From Geobacter sp. (GTDB lineage Bacteria; Desulfobacterota; Desulfuromonadia; Geobacterales; Pseudopelobacteraceae), in assembly GCA_003574895.1 (NCBI GenBank), contig PJFB01000004.1, positions 186,001 through 250,000 of the forward strand: DNA of 64,000 bases. The letters run 5' to 3'. The notes beneath the pieces were generated by a model, which saw nothing but the letters and a program-made list of their open reading frames with translations, did not search any database and was not told where the DNA came from. Shown piece by piece: positions 17,497 to 26,853 of the stretch (the first letter of the stretch is position 1; every line of letters starts with the position of its first letter). The position numbers and the translations under genes were made by a program.

Positions 17497-19338
17497 TTAG
17501 CGGCCGGAGCCCCCTTCACCACCATCGATGAGTCCCACCGGGTCTACGATCAGCGTCACGCGACCGTCACCCAGAATGGTAGACCCGGCAATACCGGGAA
17601 TATTGGCCAGATAATTACCAAGAGACTTGATGGCCACCTCCTGCTGCCCAACCAGGCGTGTCACCACCAATCCCATCCGTTTATCGGCAGCGCCGACAAC
17701 CACAACATAGCAGAAATCGTTTTGCTCGTAATGCTGCTGCACATTGAATATTTTTTGCAGACGCATCAAAGGCAATACCATATCGCGCAGCTTGAGGACC
17801 TCTTGGCCGCCAATCAAATGGAACTGGCGCTGATCCACACGCAGGGTTTCCAGTACCGATGAAAGCGGAATCGAATAGATCTCTCCCTCCACCTCAACCA
17901 GCAGCGACTGGATAATGGCCAAAGTCAACGGGAGACGCAGGATGAATTCCGAGCCCAAACCTTTTTCGCTCTTGATCTCGATAAGGCCGTTGAGTTTTTT
18001 GATATTGGTCTTGACCACGTCCATGCCAACACCGCGACCGGATAGATCGGAGGCCTTCTCTTTTGTGGAGAATCCCGGCAAAAATATCAGGTCGAAGAGC
18101 TCACGCTGGCTCATGGCACTCAGTTGCTCTTCGCTTATCAGCCCTTTTTCCACAGCCTTGCGCCCTACCCTGTCGGTATCGATACCCCGGCCGTCGTCCT
18201 TGATGCTGATTATGATCTGATTGCCTTCGTGGACAGCAGCAAGGACCAGCGTGCCGACACGCGGCTTTCCTACGGCTATGCGCTCATCGGGTGTTTCCAG
18301 GCCATGGTCCATGGCGTTGCGGATCAGGTGAATGAGCGGATCCCCGATTTCATCGACAACGGAACGGTCCAGCTCGGTCTCTTCACCAAAGATCTGCAGA
18401 TCAACTTCCTTGCCAAGGTCACGGGCCATGCTGCGAACAATGCGGGGGAATTTTTTGAAAACCTTTTCCACCGGCAGCATGCGCATCTTGAGGACCTGCA
18501 TCTGCAGTTCCGAGGTCACGAAATTCATCCGCTTTGTCAGCTTGCTGAACTCTTCATTAAAATCCACCTTATTCACGTCACCCTGCTGCAAGTTCTGATT
18601 GATCTGGATCATGCGGTTGCGTTCCAGCACCAACTCACCAACTTGATTCATCAGATCGTCAAGCCTTTTAACGTCAACGCGGACAGTCGTATTATCAGAC
18701 AGATCCTCACCCTTGCCTTCAGCCGGCTTAATCGGAGTCGCCGCTTTCTTGGGTACGATGTCGCCACCGATCTTCTGAGGAGGGGTTGGAGTTGCTTCCG
18801 GCTTTGTTACTGCCGAGGGGTCTGGCCCCGGGGCCGGGGCAGAGGGCTCAATCGGCTGGGCCTGCTCTGCAGGATTGGATTGGGTAGAACCATTTTCTTT
18901 CGGTTCAGCTTCGGTGGGTGGTGCCTGGGGTTGGACGGCAGCCGTCTCAGAGAGAAGCGGCAACAACTTGGCAATAGTCCCATCTATCTCCCGTTCCTGG
19001 ATGTCACCCGACTTGATGTCACTCACCAATATTTTGACCAAGTCGGTTGCCTCAAGGACGACATCCATGATCTCGGGATTTACAAGCAGTTCGCCCTTGC
19101 GAAGACGATTGAGAACATCTTCGGTTTTGTGGGTCACCTTTACCAGCAGGTCAAATCCCAGAAAACTTGACGCCCCTTTGACCGTATGAATGGATCTGAA
19201 TATCCTATTCAGCAGCTCAGAGTCTTCCGATGACTTTTCCAGCGCTACTAGGTCATCGTCGAGCTTTTCCAGCAACTCGGTAGTTTCCGCAAGAAATCCT
19301 TCAAGTAATTCCTGGTCTTCGCAATCGATCGGGGGCAT
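17497..19338 (-). CDS. cheA: Chemotaxis histidine kinase CheA (no P2 domain)
   Basis: Receptor-coupled histidine kinase of 613 residues. Domains: P1 phosphotransfer with the phosphorylated His at 51 (RSIHTVKGASSFLGF); a Pro/Ala/Glu-rich linker at about 125-210; P3 dimerisation (VDVKRLDDLMNQVGELVL); P4 ATPase with HLIRNAMDHGLE, KDDGRGID and SGRGVGMDVVKTNI; and a CheW-like P5. The folded P2 domain that normally docks CheY/CheB is missing and is replaced by the low-complexity linker. AAGGAG precedes the ATG by six bases. It lies 37 bp after cheW. Confidence 0.97.
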   Translation of the reverse strand: MPPIDCEDQELLEGFLAETTELLEKLDDDLVALEKSSEDSELLNRIFRSIHTVKGASSFLGFDLLVKVTHKTEDVLNRLRKGELLVNPEIMDVVLEATDLVKILVSDIKSGDIQEREIDGTIAKLLPLLSETAAVQPQAPPTEAEPKENGSTQSNPAEQAQPIEPSAPAPGPDPSAVTKPEATPTPPQKIGGDIVPKKAATPIKPAEGKGEDLSDNTTVRVDVKRLDDLMNQVGELVLERNRMIQINQNLQQGDVNKVDFNEEFSKLTKRMNFVTSELQMQVLKMRMLPVEKVFKKFPRIVRSMARDLGKEVDLQIFGEETELDRSVVDEIGDPLIHLIRNAMDHGLETPDERIAVGKPRVGTLVLAAVHEGNQIIISIKDDGRGIDTDRVGRKAVEKGLISEEQLSAMSQRELFDLIFLPGFSTKEKASDLSGRGVGMDVVKTNIKKLNGLIEIKSEKGLGSEFILRLPLTLAIIQSLLVEVEGEIYSIPLSSVLETLRVDQRQFHLIGGQEVLKLRDMVLPLMRLQKIFNVQQHYEQNDFCYVVVVGAADKRMGLVVTRLVGQQEVAIKSLGNYLANIPGIAGSTILGDGRVTLIVDPVGLIDGGEGGSGR

Positions 19339-19375
19339 TGTGCACTCCTTGGGAAAATCATGCTGCTATTATATA

Positions 19376-19870
19376 CTATAGCGAACCAAATACCTGTTTT
19401 TCATCCTGCGAGAACATTTTTTCCAGATTAAGCAGCACCAGCAATCGTTCTGCCTGGTTTATGACCCCGGCAATGCATTCCTGGTCGATACCGCTGGCCA
19501 CGACCGCCGGAGACGGCTGGATCTCACTGCCGGATATGCGAATGACCTCGGAAACCGCATCAACGATAAACCCCATCAATTCCCCATCAACGTCCATGAC
19601 CATGATGCGTGTCTGCTTATCGTTCTCCACTTCCATCAGGCCGAATTTTTTACGCATCGAAATGATTGGAATCACCTTGCCGCGCAGGTTAATGACACCA
19701 TCCACATAGTGCGGGGTATTAGGAACCCTGGTGACTGTTGGCATGCGGATGATTTCACGGACTTTCAAAACGTCAACCCCATATTCTTCCTGATCAAGGT
19801 TGAAGCTGACGAGCTGTATCAATTCGCCAAGGGATTCGTCGCTCTTTACCGGTACAAGCGCATTGTTCAT
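19376..19870 (-). CDS. cheW: Chemotaxis adaptor protein CheW
   Basis: Couples CheA to receptors. The 164-residue product has the CheW fold with QLVSFNLDQEEYGVDVLKV, REIIRMPTVTRVPNTP, the INLRGKVIPIISMRKKFG core and the VDAVSEVIRI strand. The reading frame extends 14 codons upstream, but the ATG at 19870 (MNNALVPVK) has AAAGGATGA at proper spacing and gives the normal length. First gene of cheW-cheA-cheR-HDOD-cheB. Confidence 0.95.
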   Translation of the reverse strand: MNNALVPVKSDESLGELIQLVSFNLDQEEYGVDVLKVREIIRMPTVTRVPNTPHYVDGVINLRGKVIPIISMRKKFGLMEVENDKQTRIMVMDVDGELMGFIVDAVSEVIRISGSEIQPSPAVVASGIDQECIAGVINQAERLLVLLNLEKMFSQDEKQVFGSL

Positions 19871-19940
19871 GGTATCATCCTTTTTGTGCGGAGATTCTGG
19901 ATAAGCATCCATTCACTTCATTTCAGTGCTTTAGCGTGAA

Positions 19941-19969
19941 AATCTAACATGTACGCCTAACATTATCAA
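19941..19969 (-). promoter_or_regulatory. Probable promoter of the chemotaxis operon
   Basis: On the minus strand TTGATA and TAGATT are exactly 17 bases apart, about 70 bases upstream of the cheW start. No sigma-54 or sigma-28 type motif was seen in the same gap. Confidence 0.5.
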
Positions 19970-20078
19970 GAAAGATTAAACTGATACTTTCTTTTTAACT
20001 CACTCATTTCGACCTTATTGCCATACCGCCACCAGCGCTAAATAAGTTCAATTTAATGTCCATCATAAAGTCATTTTC

Positions 20079-20108
20079 TTGACTTTTTTATTACAATCGC
20101 ATTATCTT
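20079..20108 (+). promoter_or_regulatory. Possible promoter of the sigma-54 activator gene
   Basis: TTGACT (20079-20084), 18 bases, then TATCTT (20103-20108), about 50 bases upstream of the start at 20160. The surrounding 290-bp divergent gap is AT-rich. Confidence 0.4.
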
Positions 20109-20159
20109 ATTCAGGATTCTTCCTGCAGCATGACAAAATATCGGAAACAATGGTAATCA

Positions 20160-21554
20160 ATGCCTACTGACGGCAAAATACTAGTTATCGACAATGATCG
20201 CAAAACACGCGATCTGGTATCGGCATTTTTGACATATCAAGGTTATGATATTGTCCATAGTGAGCAACACGCCACACTTTTTGACACTATTCAGGATAAA
20301 AAGGTGACTATTGCCATTGCCGAGATGTCTACCCTGAAGGCTATTGAGCCCGATTTTGCCGAACTGACCAAAAAGCTCCCCCCCCTGCTTGTGTTGATCT
20401 GCTACGGTAACAAAGACGACAATCTGATTCATCCCTCCGGCAATGAAAGCATCTTCTACCTTCAGAAACCACTCAACCTGGATGAATTGGAAAGCCTGGT
20501 TATGCGTGCCAGCGAACTCCAGACCATGAGATTGCATGCCTCTGCAGACGAAAATTCCCGCAACCCGCACATGCTCTGTTCTACCATAATCGGCCGAAGC
20601 GCCCCCATGCAGGCGTTGTACGATCTGATCGAAAAGGTGGCTGAATCAAATGCCACCGTACTGATCCAAGGGGAGTCCGGCACTGGCAAGGAACTTGCAG
20701 CAAGAGCCATACATCAATTGAGCAACAGGAAATCCAAAAATTTTGTTCCGGTAAACTGTGCAGCCATACCCGACGATCTTCTGGAGAGTGAGTTGTTCGG
20801 CCACGTCAAGGGTTCTTTCACCGGAGCATTTGCCAACCGGGCGGGTCGCTTTGAAATGGCTGACAAGGGAACCCTCTTTCTGGACGAAATTGGCGACATG
20901 AAAGCAAACCTGCAGGTAAAACTGCTGCGCGTGCTGCAAAACAGGGAATTTGAATCCGTGGGATCGTCCAAGTCGCAAAAAGTTGACGTGCGAATCATTG
21001 CCGCAACCAACAAGAACCTGGAAGAGCTGGTGATCAGCAGGGATTTCCGGGAGGATCTCTACTACCGCTTGTCGGTCATCCCGATCACCATCCCGCCATT
21101 GCGCGAACGGCGCGAGGACATCCCGCTCCTGATTCACAACTTCCTGGCACGCTTTAACAGCGACAGGAAACATGCCGTAAAAGGATTTTCCCGCGACGCG
21201 CTCGACACGCTCTGCAATTACAGCTGGCCCGGCAATGTCCGGGAGCTCGAAAACCTGGTCGAACGGATGGTAATTCTAAAGGATACCGGATTCATAACCC
21301 CCGACGATCTGCCGGAAAAATATCTTTCCGGCCGGATCGCCGTTGCCGTGCCCCCATTACCTGACGATGGCGGGTTACCAGAGGCCGGCATCTGCCTCAA
21401 CTCGGCGGTTGAGGCGTTTGAAAACCGGCTGATCCTGCAGGCCCTGGCACGCACCAAGGGTAACAAAAAAGAAGCGGCCTCGCTGCTTAATCTCAAGCGA
21501 ACCACCCTGATCGAGAAGCTCAAGAAAAAGAACCTGGTCTACGGCGAGGAGTAA
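20160..21554 (+). CDS. Sigma-54-dependent activator with degenerate receiver domain
   Basis: A 464-residue NtrC-family regulator. The receiver (1-120) begins ILVIDNDRKTRD, but the phospho-acceptor Asp is replaced by Glu (IAIAEMS), one of the acidic-pocket Asp residues is Asn, and the conserved Thr is lost. The Lys in YLQKPLN is kept. The AAA+ domain is intact: IQGESGTGKELAARAIH (Walker A), GSFTGAF (sigma-54 contact loop, GSFTGA variant), LFLDEIGDM (Walker B) and WPGNVRELENL. The Fis-type helix-turn-helix is NKKEAASLLNLKRTTLIEKL. It should activate sigma-54 promoters without classical phosphorylation. FlrC/FleR-like flagellar regulators are the closest type I can suggest. Confidence 0.92.
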   Translation: MPTDGKILVIDNDRKTRDLVSAFLTYQGYDIVHSEQHATLFDTIQDKKVTIAIAEMSTLKAIEPDFAELTKKLPPLLVLICYGNKDDNLIHPSGNESIFYLQKPLNLDELESLVMRASELQTMRLHASADENSRNPHMLCSTIIGRSAPMQALYDLIEKVAESNATVLIQGESGTGKELAARAIHQLSNRKSKNFVPVNCAAIPDDLLESELFGHVKGSFTGAFANRAGRFEMADKGTLFLDEIGDMKANLQVKLLRVLQNREFESVGSSKSQKVDVRIIAATNKNLEELVISRDFREDLYYRLSVIPITIPPLRERREDIPLLIHNFLARFNSDRKHAVKGFSRDALDTLCNYSWPGNVRELENLVERMVILKDTGFITPDDLPEKYLSGRIAVAVPPLPDDGGLPEAGICLNSAVEAFENRLILQALARTKGNKKEAASLLNLKRTTLIEKLKKKNLVYGEE

Positions 21555-21560
21555 CAGTCG

Positions 21561-22376
21561 ATGACGATCAGCATCAATGAAAACCCCATATTGGCAGCCG
21601 CCCTTAAGGCCCAATCACCCCTTGAGTCTGCCGAAACCCAGGCCAAGACACGACAAGACGGTCTTTTTGCCGATAAATTGGCAAGCATCTTGTCGGAAAC
21701 CGCCCAAAGCACACAGACAGAGCAGGCCAAAGCACAATCCATCGCCGAAGTGCTGCACCTGCAAATGCTCCATACCACCCTGACACTCTCCGGAGAAACC
21801 CCATCGGAGGCTCCTGCTGCACACCTGTTCGATCGGCAGACAGCCACTCTGCAGGCACTGGTCAATGCATACAGCGCCAACAATCCGGAAAGCAGCCAAG
21901 CGGAACCTGCAGGCGCCATATTATCCCAGGTGCAGGAATTGACGCAGCCCGATTCGAATACTCCCAGCCAGACCCAGCAACTAACAAAAGGCAGCCAGTG
22001 GCTTGACCCGATTATTGCCAAGGCATCACGCCGCTATGGCGTTGACATGGGGCTGATCAAAGCGGTCATCAAGGCCGAGAGCAACTTTAACCCCACCGCC
22101 GTTTCCGGCGCCGGGGCGCGGGGGCTTATGCAGTTGATGCCGGCTACTGCCAGATCTCTGGGGGTCAGCGACTCCTTTGACCCGGAACAGAACGTCATGG
22201 CAGGGACCAGGTTTCTGCGCGACCTACTGGACCGCTACAACGGCGACCTGGATTCCGCACTGGCTGCCTACAACTGGGGTCCGGGCAACGTTGACAAGCG
22301 GCCCGACCGCCTGCCACACGAGACAAAAAACTATCTGTCGCTGGTCAAACAACTGTACAATTCCTATACAGCCTAA
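21561..22376 (+). CDS. Soluble lytic transglycosylase (SLT domain)
   Basis: A 271-residue protein. The C-terminal 120 residues are a transglycosylase SLT domain with catalytic Glu in IKAVIKAESNFNP, then GARGLMQLMPATARSLGV, FDPEQNVMAGTRFLRDLL and AAYNWGPGNV. It cleaves peptidoglycan glycan strands, making 1,6-anhydro-muramic ends. The N-terminal 140 residues are Ala/Gln/Ser-rich and low complexity, with no signal peptide, which suggests export by another route such as flagellar type III secretion. It is 6 bp after the sigma-54 activator, so the pair is likely one operon, possibly flagellar. Confidence 0.88.
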   Translation: MTISINENPILAAALKAQSPLESAETQAKTRQDGLFADKLASILSETAQSTQTEQAKAQSIAEVLHLQMLHTTLTLSGETPSEAPAAHLFDRQTATLQALVNAYSANNPESSQAEPAGAILSQVQELTQPDSNTPSQTQQLTKGSQWLDPIIAKASRRYGVDMGLIKAVIKAESNFNPTAVSGAGARGLMQLMPATARSLGVSDSFDPEQNVMAGTRFLRDLLDRYNGDLDSALAAYNWGPGNVDKRPDRLPHETKNYLSLVKQLYNSYTA

Positions 22377-22481
22377 TCAGGCTTCCCCCCGCTTCCCAAG
22401 CGCTTTCCCGCTTGCATCTCCATTATTGCGCATGTAATAATCCAGCCCGTTTACTTAATGCATGCGTTCTTGAGGATTACC

Positions 22482-24812
22482 ATGGCTCCCTTGTACATCA
22501 TCGGCACCGGCCCGGGATCAATCGATCACCTGACCCAGAAGGCATTGCGGGCAATAGCGGAGTCAACGGTTGTCATCGGCTATGAAGGCTACATAGAACT
22601 GATCAGACCGCTGCTCAGCGGCAAGGAAATCGCCTCGACCGGCATGACACGCGAGATAGAGCGCTGCCGCAAGGCCATAGAAAGGGCGCGTACCGGTGAC
22701 ACGGTTGCGCTGGTATCTGGGGGCGATGCCGGCATCTACGGCATGGCCGGGCTGGTACTTGAACTGCTGGAGGCCGATGCGGCCAAGGTGGAAGGCGGGC
22801 CACAGCCCGAGATACGCATCATTCCGGGAGTTTCAGCCGTGCAGGCCGCAGCTTCCGTACTCGGTGCGCCACTCATGCACGACTTTGCGGTAATTTCACT
22901 CTCTGATCTCCTCACACCATGGGAGTTGATCAAGACCAGGATTACAGCGGCAGCCAGGTCAGATTTAGTGATTGCCCTCTACAACCCCCGCAGCAAAAAC
23001 CGCACCACCCAGATTAATGAGGCCCAAAGGATCATTCTGACCTCCCGTTCCGCCAGTACCCCGGCCGGTATTGTCCGCAACGCTTGCCGCGCGGATGAAC
23101 AGGTTACCGTCACCACCCTGGGTGAGTTGCTTGACCACGAGATCGACATGGCCACCATTGTCATCATCGGCAACACCAGCAGCTTTGTGGACCGTTGCGG
23201 CCGCATGGTTACCCCGCGCGGTTATGCCGGAAAGATCGGCATCGTGCCTGCTTCGCCCGCTACCCCCGAAGAACAACCTGCCCACCCAGGGGCCGTCATG
23301 TTTTGCGGCACCGCTTCGGACGTGGGCAAGTCCGTAATATCCGCCGGATTCTGCCGCTGCCTGGTCAAACGCGGCATTACCGTTGCCCCCTTCAAATCCC
23401 AGAATATGTCGCTCAACTCTTTCGTAACCCCCGAAGGTGGCGAGATCGGCCGGGCCCAGGCCGTGCAAGCGCAGGCCTGCGAGATCAGCCCACACTCCGA
23501 CATGAACCCGATCCTGCTCAAGCCCAATTCGGACATCGGCAGCCAGGTCATCGTCCAGGGCAAAGCCGTGGCCAACATGACCGCCAGTGAATACGACTCC
23601 TACAAGCCCGTGATTTTCAGCAAGGTTCAGGAAAGTTTCGGACGTCTCAGGGATGCCTACGATTTCATCGTGATCGAAGGCGCCGGCAGCATTGCCGAAA
23701 TCAACCTCAAACATAACGATATCGCCAACCTGAGAGTAGCGCTGATGGCCCGCTGTCCGGTCGTCCTTGTGGCCGATATCGACCGTGGCGGCGTCTTCGC
23801 CCAGATCGTCGGGACCATCGACCTGCTTGAGCCGGAGGAAAAGGCGTGCATCAAGGGTGTGATCATCAACAAGTTCCGCGGGGATGCCTCCATCCTTTCC
23901 CCGGGTCTCGACTTTATCCTGGAACGCACCGGCGTCCCCATACTGGGCGTACTCCCCTGGATGCCCGACCTGGCCCTGCCGGCGGAAGACAGCGTTACCC
24001 TGGGGCAGCGCTCCAAAATTGTCAATATCCTGACCCACCAGAAAAGAATCCACATCGGGGTACTCAAGCTGCCGCGCATCTCCAATTTTACCGATTTCGA
24101 TCCGCTCCAGGCCGAACCGGACGTCATCATCAATTATGTCGAAATGCCGGAACAGTTGGAAGGCGTTGATGTCCTGATCATCCCTGGCAGCAAAAACACC
24201 ATTGCCGACCTGTTTTTCCTGATGGAAAGAGGCCTGTACGATGCGGTCAAAGAGTTTTCCGGCCACGTAATCGGCATCTGCGGCGGTTACCAGATGCTGG
24301 GGCTGCGGGTATTTGACCCGGAAGGCGTTGAATCAGCAATCAAGGAAGCCGTCGGCATCGGCCTGCTGCCGGTGGAGACCCAGCTGCAACTGCAGAAGGA
24401 GACCCACCAGGTCCTGGCCTACCTGGAGGAACCGGGACAGGCGGTTGCCACCGACTGCAACGGGGTCATAACCGGCTACGAAATCCACATGGGGCAAACG
24501 ACTCACATCGACACCCCCCGTCCTTTCGCCCGTATTTTCCGCAGAGGTGACACCTCCGTCAACGTCGAGGATGGCTCGGTTTCCGCCAATGGCAGGGTCT
24601 TCGGCACCTACCTGCACGGTATATTTGAAAATACCCGCTTCCGGGAAACATATCTGAACCGGATCCGCATGGAAAAGGGGATGCCCGTGCATAGGGGTAG
24701 CCAGAAAAAGGCCCTGGATGACCCATTCGATCTGTTGGCCGGCCACATGGAACAGCATCTGGACATGAAACAGCTTCTTGCCATCTGCGGTTTGGCAGAC
24801 GACCATGCCTGA
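22482..24812 (+). CDS. cobJ-cbiP: CobJ-CbiP fusion: precorrin-3B C17-methyltransferase / cobyric acid synthase
   Basis: A single 776-residue reading frame joins two cobalamin enzymes that are normally separate. Residues 1-250 are the SAM-dependent tetrapyrrole methyltransferase CobJ/CbiH (LYIIGTGPGSIDHLTQKA, LVSGGDAGIYGMA, IALYNPRSKNR, TIVIIGNTSSF). A 20-residue linker follows. Residues 271-776 are cobyric acid synthase CobQ/CbiP: FCGTASDVGKSV nucleotide motif, KSQNMSLNSFVT, a glutaminase triad with Cys in IGICGGYQMLG and His in TYLHGIFE. The first half contracts the corrin ring and methylates C17, the second amidates four side chains. GAGG precedes the ATG at 22482. No frameshift is needed to join the halves. 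Confidence 0.95.
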   Translation: MAPLYIIGTGPGSIDHLTQKALRAIAESTVVIGYEGYIELIRPLLSGKEIASTGMTREIERCRKAIERARTGDTVALVSGGDAGIYGMAGLVLELLEADAAKVEGGPQPEIRIIPGVSAVQAAASVLGAPLMHDFAVISLSDLLTPWELIKTRITAAARSDLVIALYNPRSKNRTTQINEAQRIILTSRSASTPAGIVRNACRADEQVTVTTLGELLDHEIDMATIVIIGNTSSFVDRCGRMVTPRGYAGKIGIVPASPATPEEQPAHPGAVMFCGTASDVGKSVISAGFCRCLVKRGITVAPFKSQNMSLNSFVTPEGGEIGRAQAVQAQACEISPHSDMNPILLKPNSDIGSQVIVQGKAVANMTASEYDSYKPVIFSKVQESFGRLRDAYDFIVIEGAGSIAEINLKHNDIANLRVALMARCPVVLVADIDRGGVFAQIVGTIDLLEPEEKACIKGVIINKFRGDASILSPGLDFILERTGVPILGVLPWMPDLALPAEDSVTLGQRSKIVNILTHQKRIHIGVLKLPRISNFTDFDPLQAEPDVIINYVEMPEQLEGVDVLIIPGSKNTIADLFFLMERGLYDAVKEFSGHVIGICGGYQMLGLRVFDPEGVESAIKEAVGIGLLPVETQLQLQKETHQVLAYLEEPGQAVATDCNGVITGYEIHMGQTTHIDTPRPFARIFRRGDTSVNVEDGSVSANGRVFGTYLHGIFENTRFRETYLNRIRMEKGMPVHRGSQKKALDDPFDLLAGHMEQHLDMKQLLAICGLADDHA

Positions 24813-25770
24813 CCCGGCCGTAATCGCCCTGGCTTTGGCGCTGGATCTCGCCCTGGGTGATCCACGCTGGCTGCCCCACCCGGTAATTTTAATTGGCCGC
24901 CTGATCAACTGGCTGGAAAAATTGCTAAGAAACAATTCACTCCATGAACGGGCTGCGGGAATATTGTTGCTGATCCTGACTGTGGCTGCCGCCGTGGCAA
25001 CAACCTGGCTTCTGCTTCGCGGCGCGACTTATCTCCACCCCCTGGCGGGGTTCCTGGCAGCCGTAATCATCTCGTTCACCTGCCTGGCGACACGCTCCCT
25101 GCATGATGAGTCGGCCCTGGTGGCAAAAGCGCTGGCCGCCGGTGATATCAATACTGCGCGGACCAATCTTTCCCGTATCGTCGGCCGAGACACCGGCCAA
25201 CTCGATGAAACAGAAATCTGGCGCGCCCTGGTGGAGACCGTGGCCGAGAACACCGCCGACGGCATCATCGCGCCTCTCTTTTGGCTGACATTGGGCGGCC
25301 CCATGGCTGGTATGGCCTTCAAGGCGGTCAGTACGTTGGACTCCATGGTGGGCTATAAGAATAAGCGTTATCGCCATTTCGGATGGGCCTCGGCCCGCAT
25401 GGATGACTTGGCGAACTTCATCCCCGCCCGCCTGACAGCCTTGCTGGTGATCATCAGCGCCCCATTGACGGCACTTTCTCTTCACGGTGCCCTGAAAATC
25501 ACCCTTCGGGATCGACTCAAACACCCGTCCCCAAACAGCGGCCACCCAGAGGCTGCCGCAGCGGGCGCTCTGGGGGTGCGGCTGGGAGGGGCATCCAGCT
25601 ACGGCGGCCAAGTATCAATGAAGGAATACATCGGTGACCCGGTCACCAAGCTGGATGAACAGGCTTATCAAGGGATGCTGCGACTCATGTACGCCTCGAC
25701 CCTGATCATGGCAACCGCCTGCATTGTCACCACCCTGTATCTGAAAGGTTCCCATGTCCTACACATATGA
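24805..25770 (+). CDS. cbiB: Adenosylcobinamide-phosphate synthase
   Basis: Membrane enzyme that attaches aminopropanol phosphate (or ethanolamine phosphate) to adenosylcobyric acid. The 321-residue product has LDLALGDPRWLPHPVILIGR at the start, then FTCLATRSLHDE, VETVAENTADGIIAPLFW, KAVSTLDSMVGYKN and a membrane-rich C-terminus with ALGVRLGGASSYGG. The ATG at 24805 overlaps the stop of the cobJ-cbiP gene by 8 bp, indicating coupling. An upstream in-frame start exists inside cbiP but adds nothing recognisable. Confidence 0.95.
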   Translation: MPDPAVIALALALDLALGDPRWLPHPVILIGRLINWLEKLLRNNSLHERAAGILLLILTVAAAVATTWLLLRGATYLHPLAGFLAAVIISFTCLATRSLHDESALVAKALAAGDINTARTNLSRIVGRDTGQLDETEIWRALVETVAENTADGIIAPLFWLTLGGPMAGMAFKAVSTLDSMVGYKNKRYRHFGWASARMDDLANFIPARLTALLVIISAPLTALSLHGALKITLRDRLKHPSPNSGHPEAAAAGALGVRLGGASSYGGQVSMKEYIGDPVTKLDEQAYQGMLRLMYASTLIMATACIVTTLYLKGSHVLHI

Positions 25771-26830
25771 CCATGGCGGCAATGTCTTTACAGTAGCCCG
25801 GCAACTCGGGGTTCTGCCGGAAGAGATCACAGACTTTTCGGCCAGCATCAATCCGCTGGGGATGTCGCCATTGGTAAAGGATGCCCTGGCCTCTGCCCTG
25901 GACAGCCTGGTCCACTACCCGGACAGCAGCCATCGCGATCTGAAACTGGCCCTGGCCCGACACCACGGATTGTCGCCAGCCAACCTCGTCATTGCCAATG
26001 GCTCCACCGAGCTCATCTATCACCTCCCTGGCGTAATCCACGGCAAACGCGCCCTGATCGTAGCCCCATCTTTCAGCGAATATGTACGGTCCCTCAACCA
26101 ACATCGGTGGGAAACCCGCGATTTCACACTCTCTCCGGAAAACAGCTTCGATCTTGATGTGGATGCTCTCGAACGTACCCTGGCAGAGGGCTTTGACGCG
26201 CTCTACCTTTGCAACCCGGGCAATCCGAGCGGCCACCTCTATCCATTGGACGTCATCGAGCGGATTTACAGGATCTGCACAGCTTCGGGCACTTTCCTGA
26301 TACTGGATGAAGCCTTCATGGACTTCTGCGAGGAGGCCTCCGCCAAACAGCTCATCGCCAGGGGCAAAAACGGCATTGTCCTGCGTTCCATGACCAAATT
26401 CTTCGGAATTCCCGGCCTGCGGCTGGGCTACGCCATCGCCTGCGATACCTTGACCGAGCGGTTGGACGCCATGGGTGGCCCCTGGAGCGTCAACACCCTG
26501 GCCCTGACCGCCGGGGTTGCCGCACTGCAGGACAGCGAGCATATCCGGCAGACCAGCGAATTGATCCGGCAGGAGCGCAACTACCTCTTAGATCAGCTCA
26601 CCGCATTTCCCATGCTCAAGGCCTATCCATCCAGCGTCAACTACCTGCTGGTCCAGATCACCGGCGGCATCACCGCAATCGAACTTAAGGAGCGCCTGGT
26701 GCGACAGCGGATACTGATCCGCGACTGCGCCACCTTCACGGGCCTGACATCCGGGTTTTTCCGGATTGCGGTGCGCACCAGAGAAGAGAACAGCCGCCTG
26801 GTGGATTGTTTAGCAAATACCTTGAAATAG
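25754..26830 (+). CDS. cobD: Threonine-phosphate decarboxylase CobD
   Basis: PLP enzyme that makes (R)-1-amino-2-propanol O-2-phosphate from threonine phosphate, the side-chain substrate for CbiB. The 358-residue product is a class I/II aminotransferase fold with the CobD-type opening YDHGGNVFTVARQLG and DFSASINPLGM, ANGSTELIYHL, CNPGNPSGHLYP, DEAFMDF, and the PLP lysine in SMTKFFGIPGLRLGY. HisC is the main alternative, but the HGGN start and location right after cbiB (17-bp overlap) favour CobD. Last gene of the cobalamin run; it meets hsdR tail to tail 23 bp later. Confidence 0.92.
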   Translation: MSYTYDHGGNVFTVARQLGVLPEEITDFSASINPLGMSPLVKDALASALDSLVHYPDSSHRDLKLALARHHGLSPANLVIANGSTELIYHLPGVIHGKRALIVAPSFSEYVRSLNQHRWETRDFTLSPENSFDLDVDALERTLAEGFDALYLCNPGNPSGHLYPLDVIERIYRICTASGTFLILDEAFMDFCEEASAKQLIARGKNGIVLRSMTKFFGIPGLRLGYAIACDTLTERLDAMGGPWSVNTLALTAGVAALQDSEHIRQTSELIRQERNYLLDQLTAFPMLKAYPSSVNYLLVQITGGITAIELKERLVRQRILIRDCATFTGLTSGFFRIAVRTREENSRLVDCLANTLK

Positions 26831-26853
26831 ATTCATAACTTTCGTGTTGAACA

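Noticed and set aside
22377-22481. Possible cobalamin riboswitch before the cobJ-cbiP gene
   Set aside because: The gap is only 105 bp and has no B12-box or matching stems.
22965-24266. 433-codon ORF antisense to cobJ-cbiP
   Set aside because: Shadow of the sense gene, with no motif and no ribosome site.
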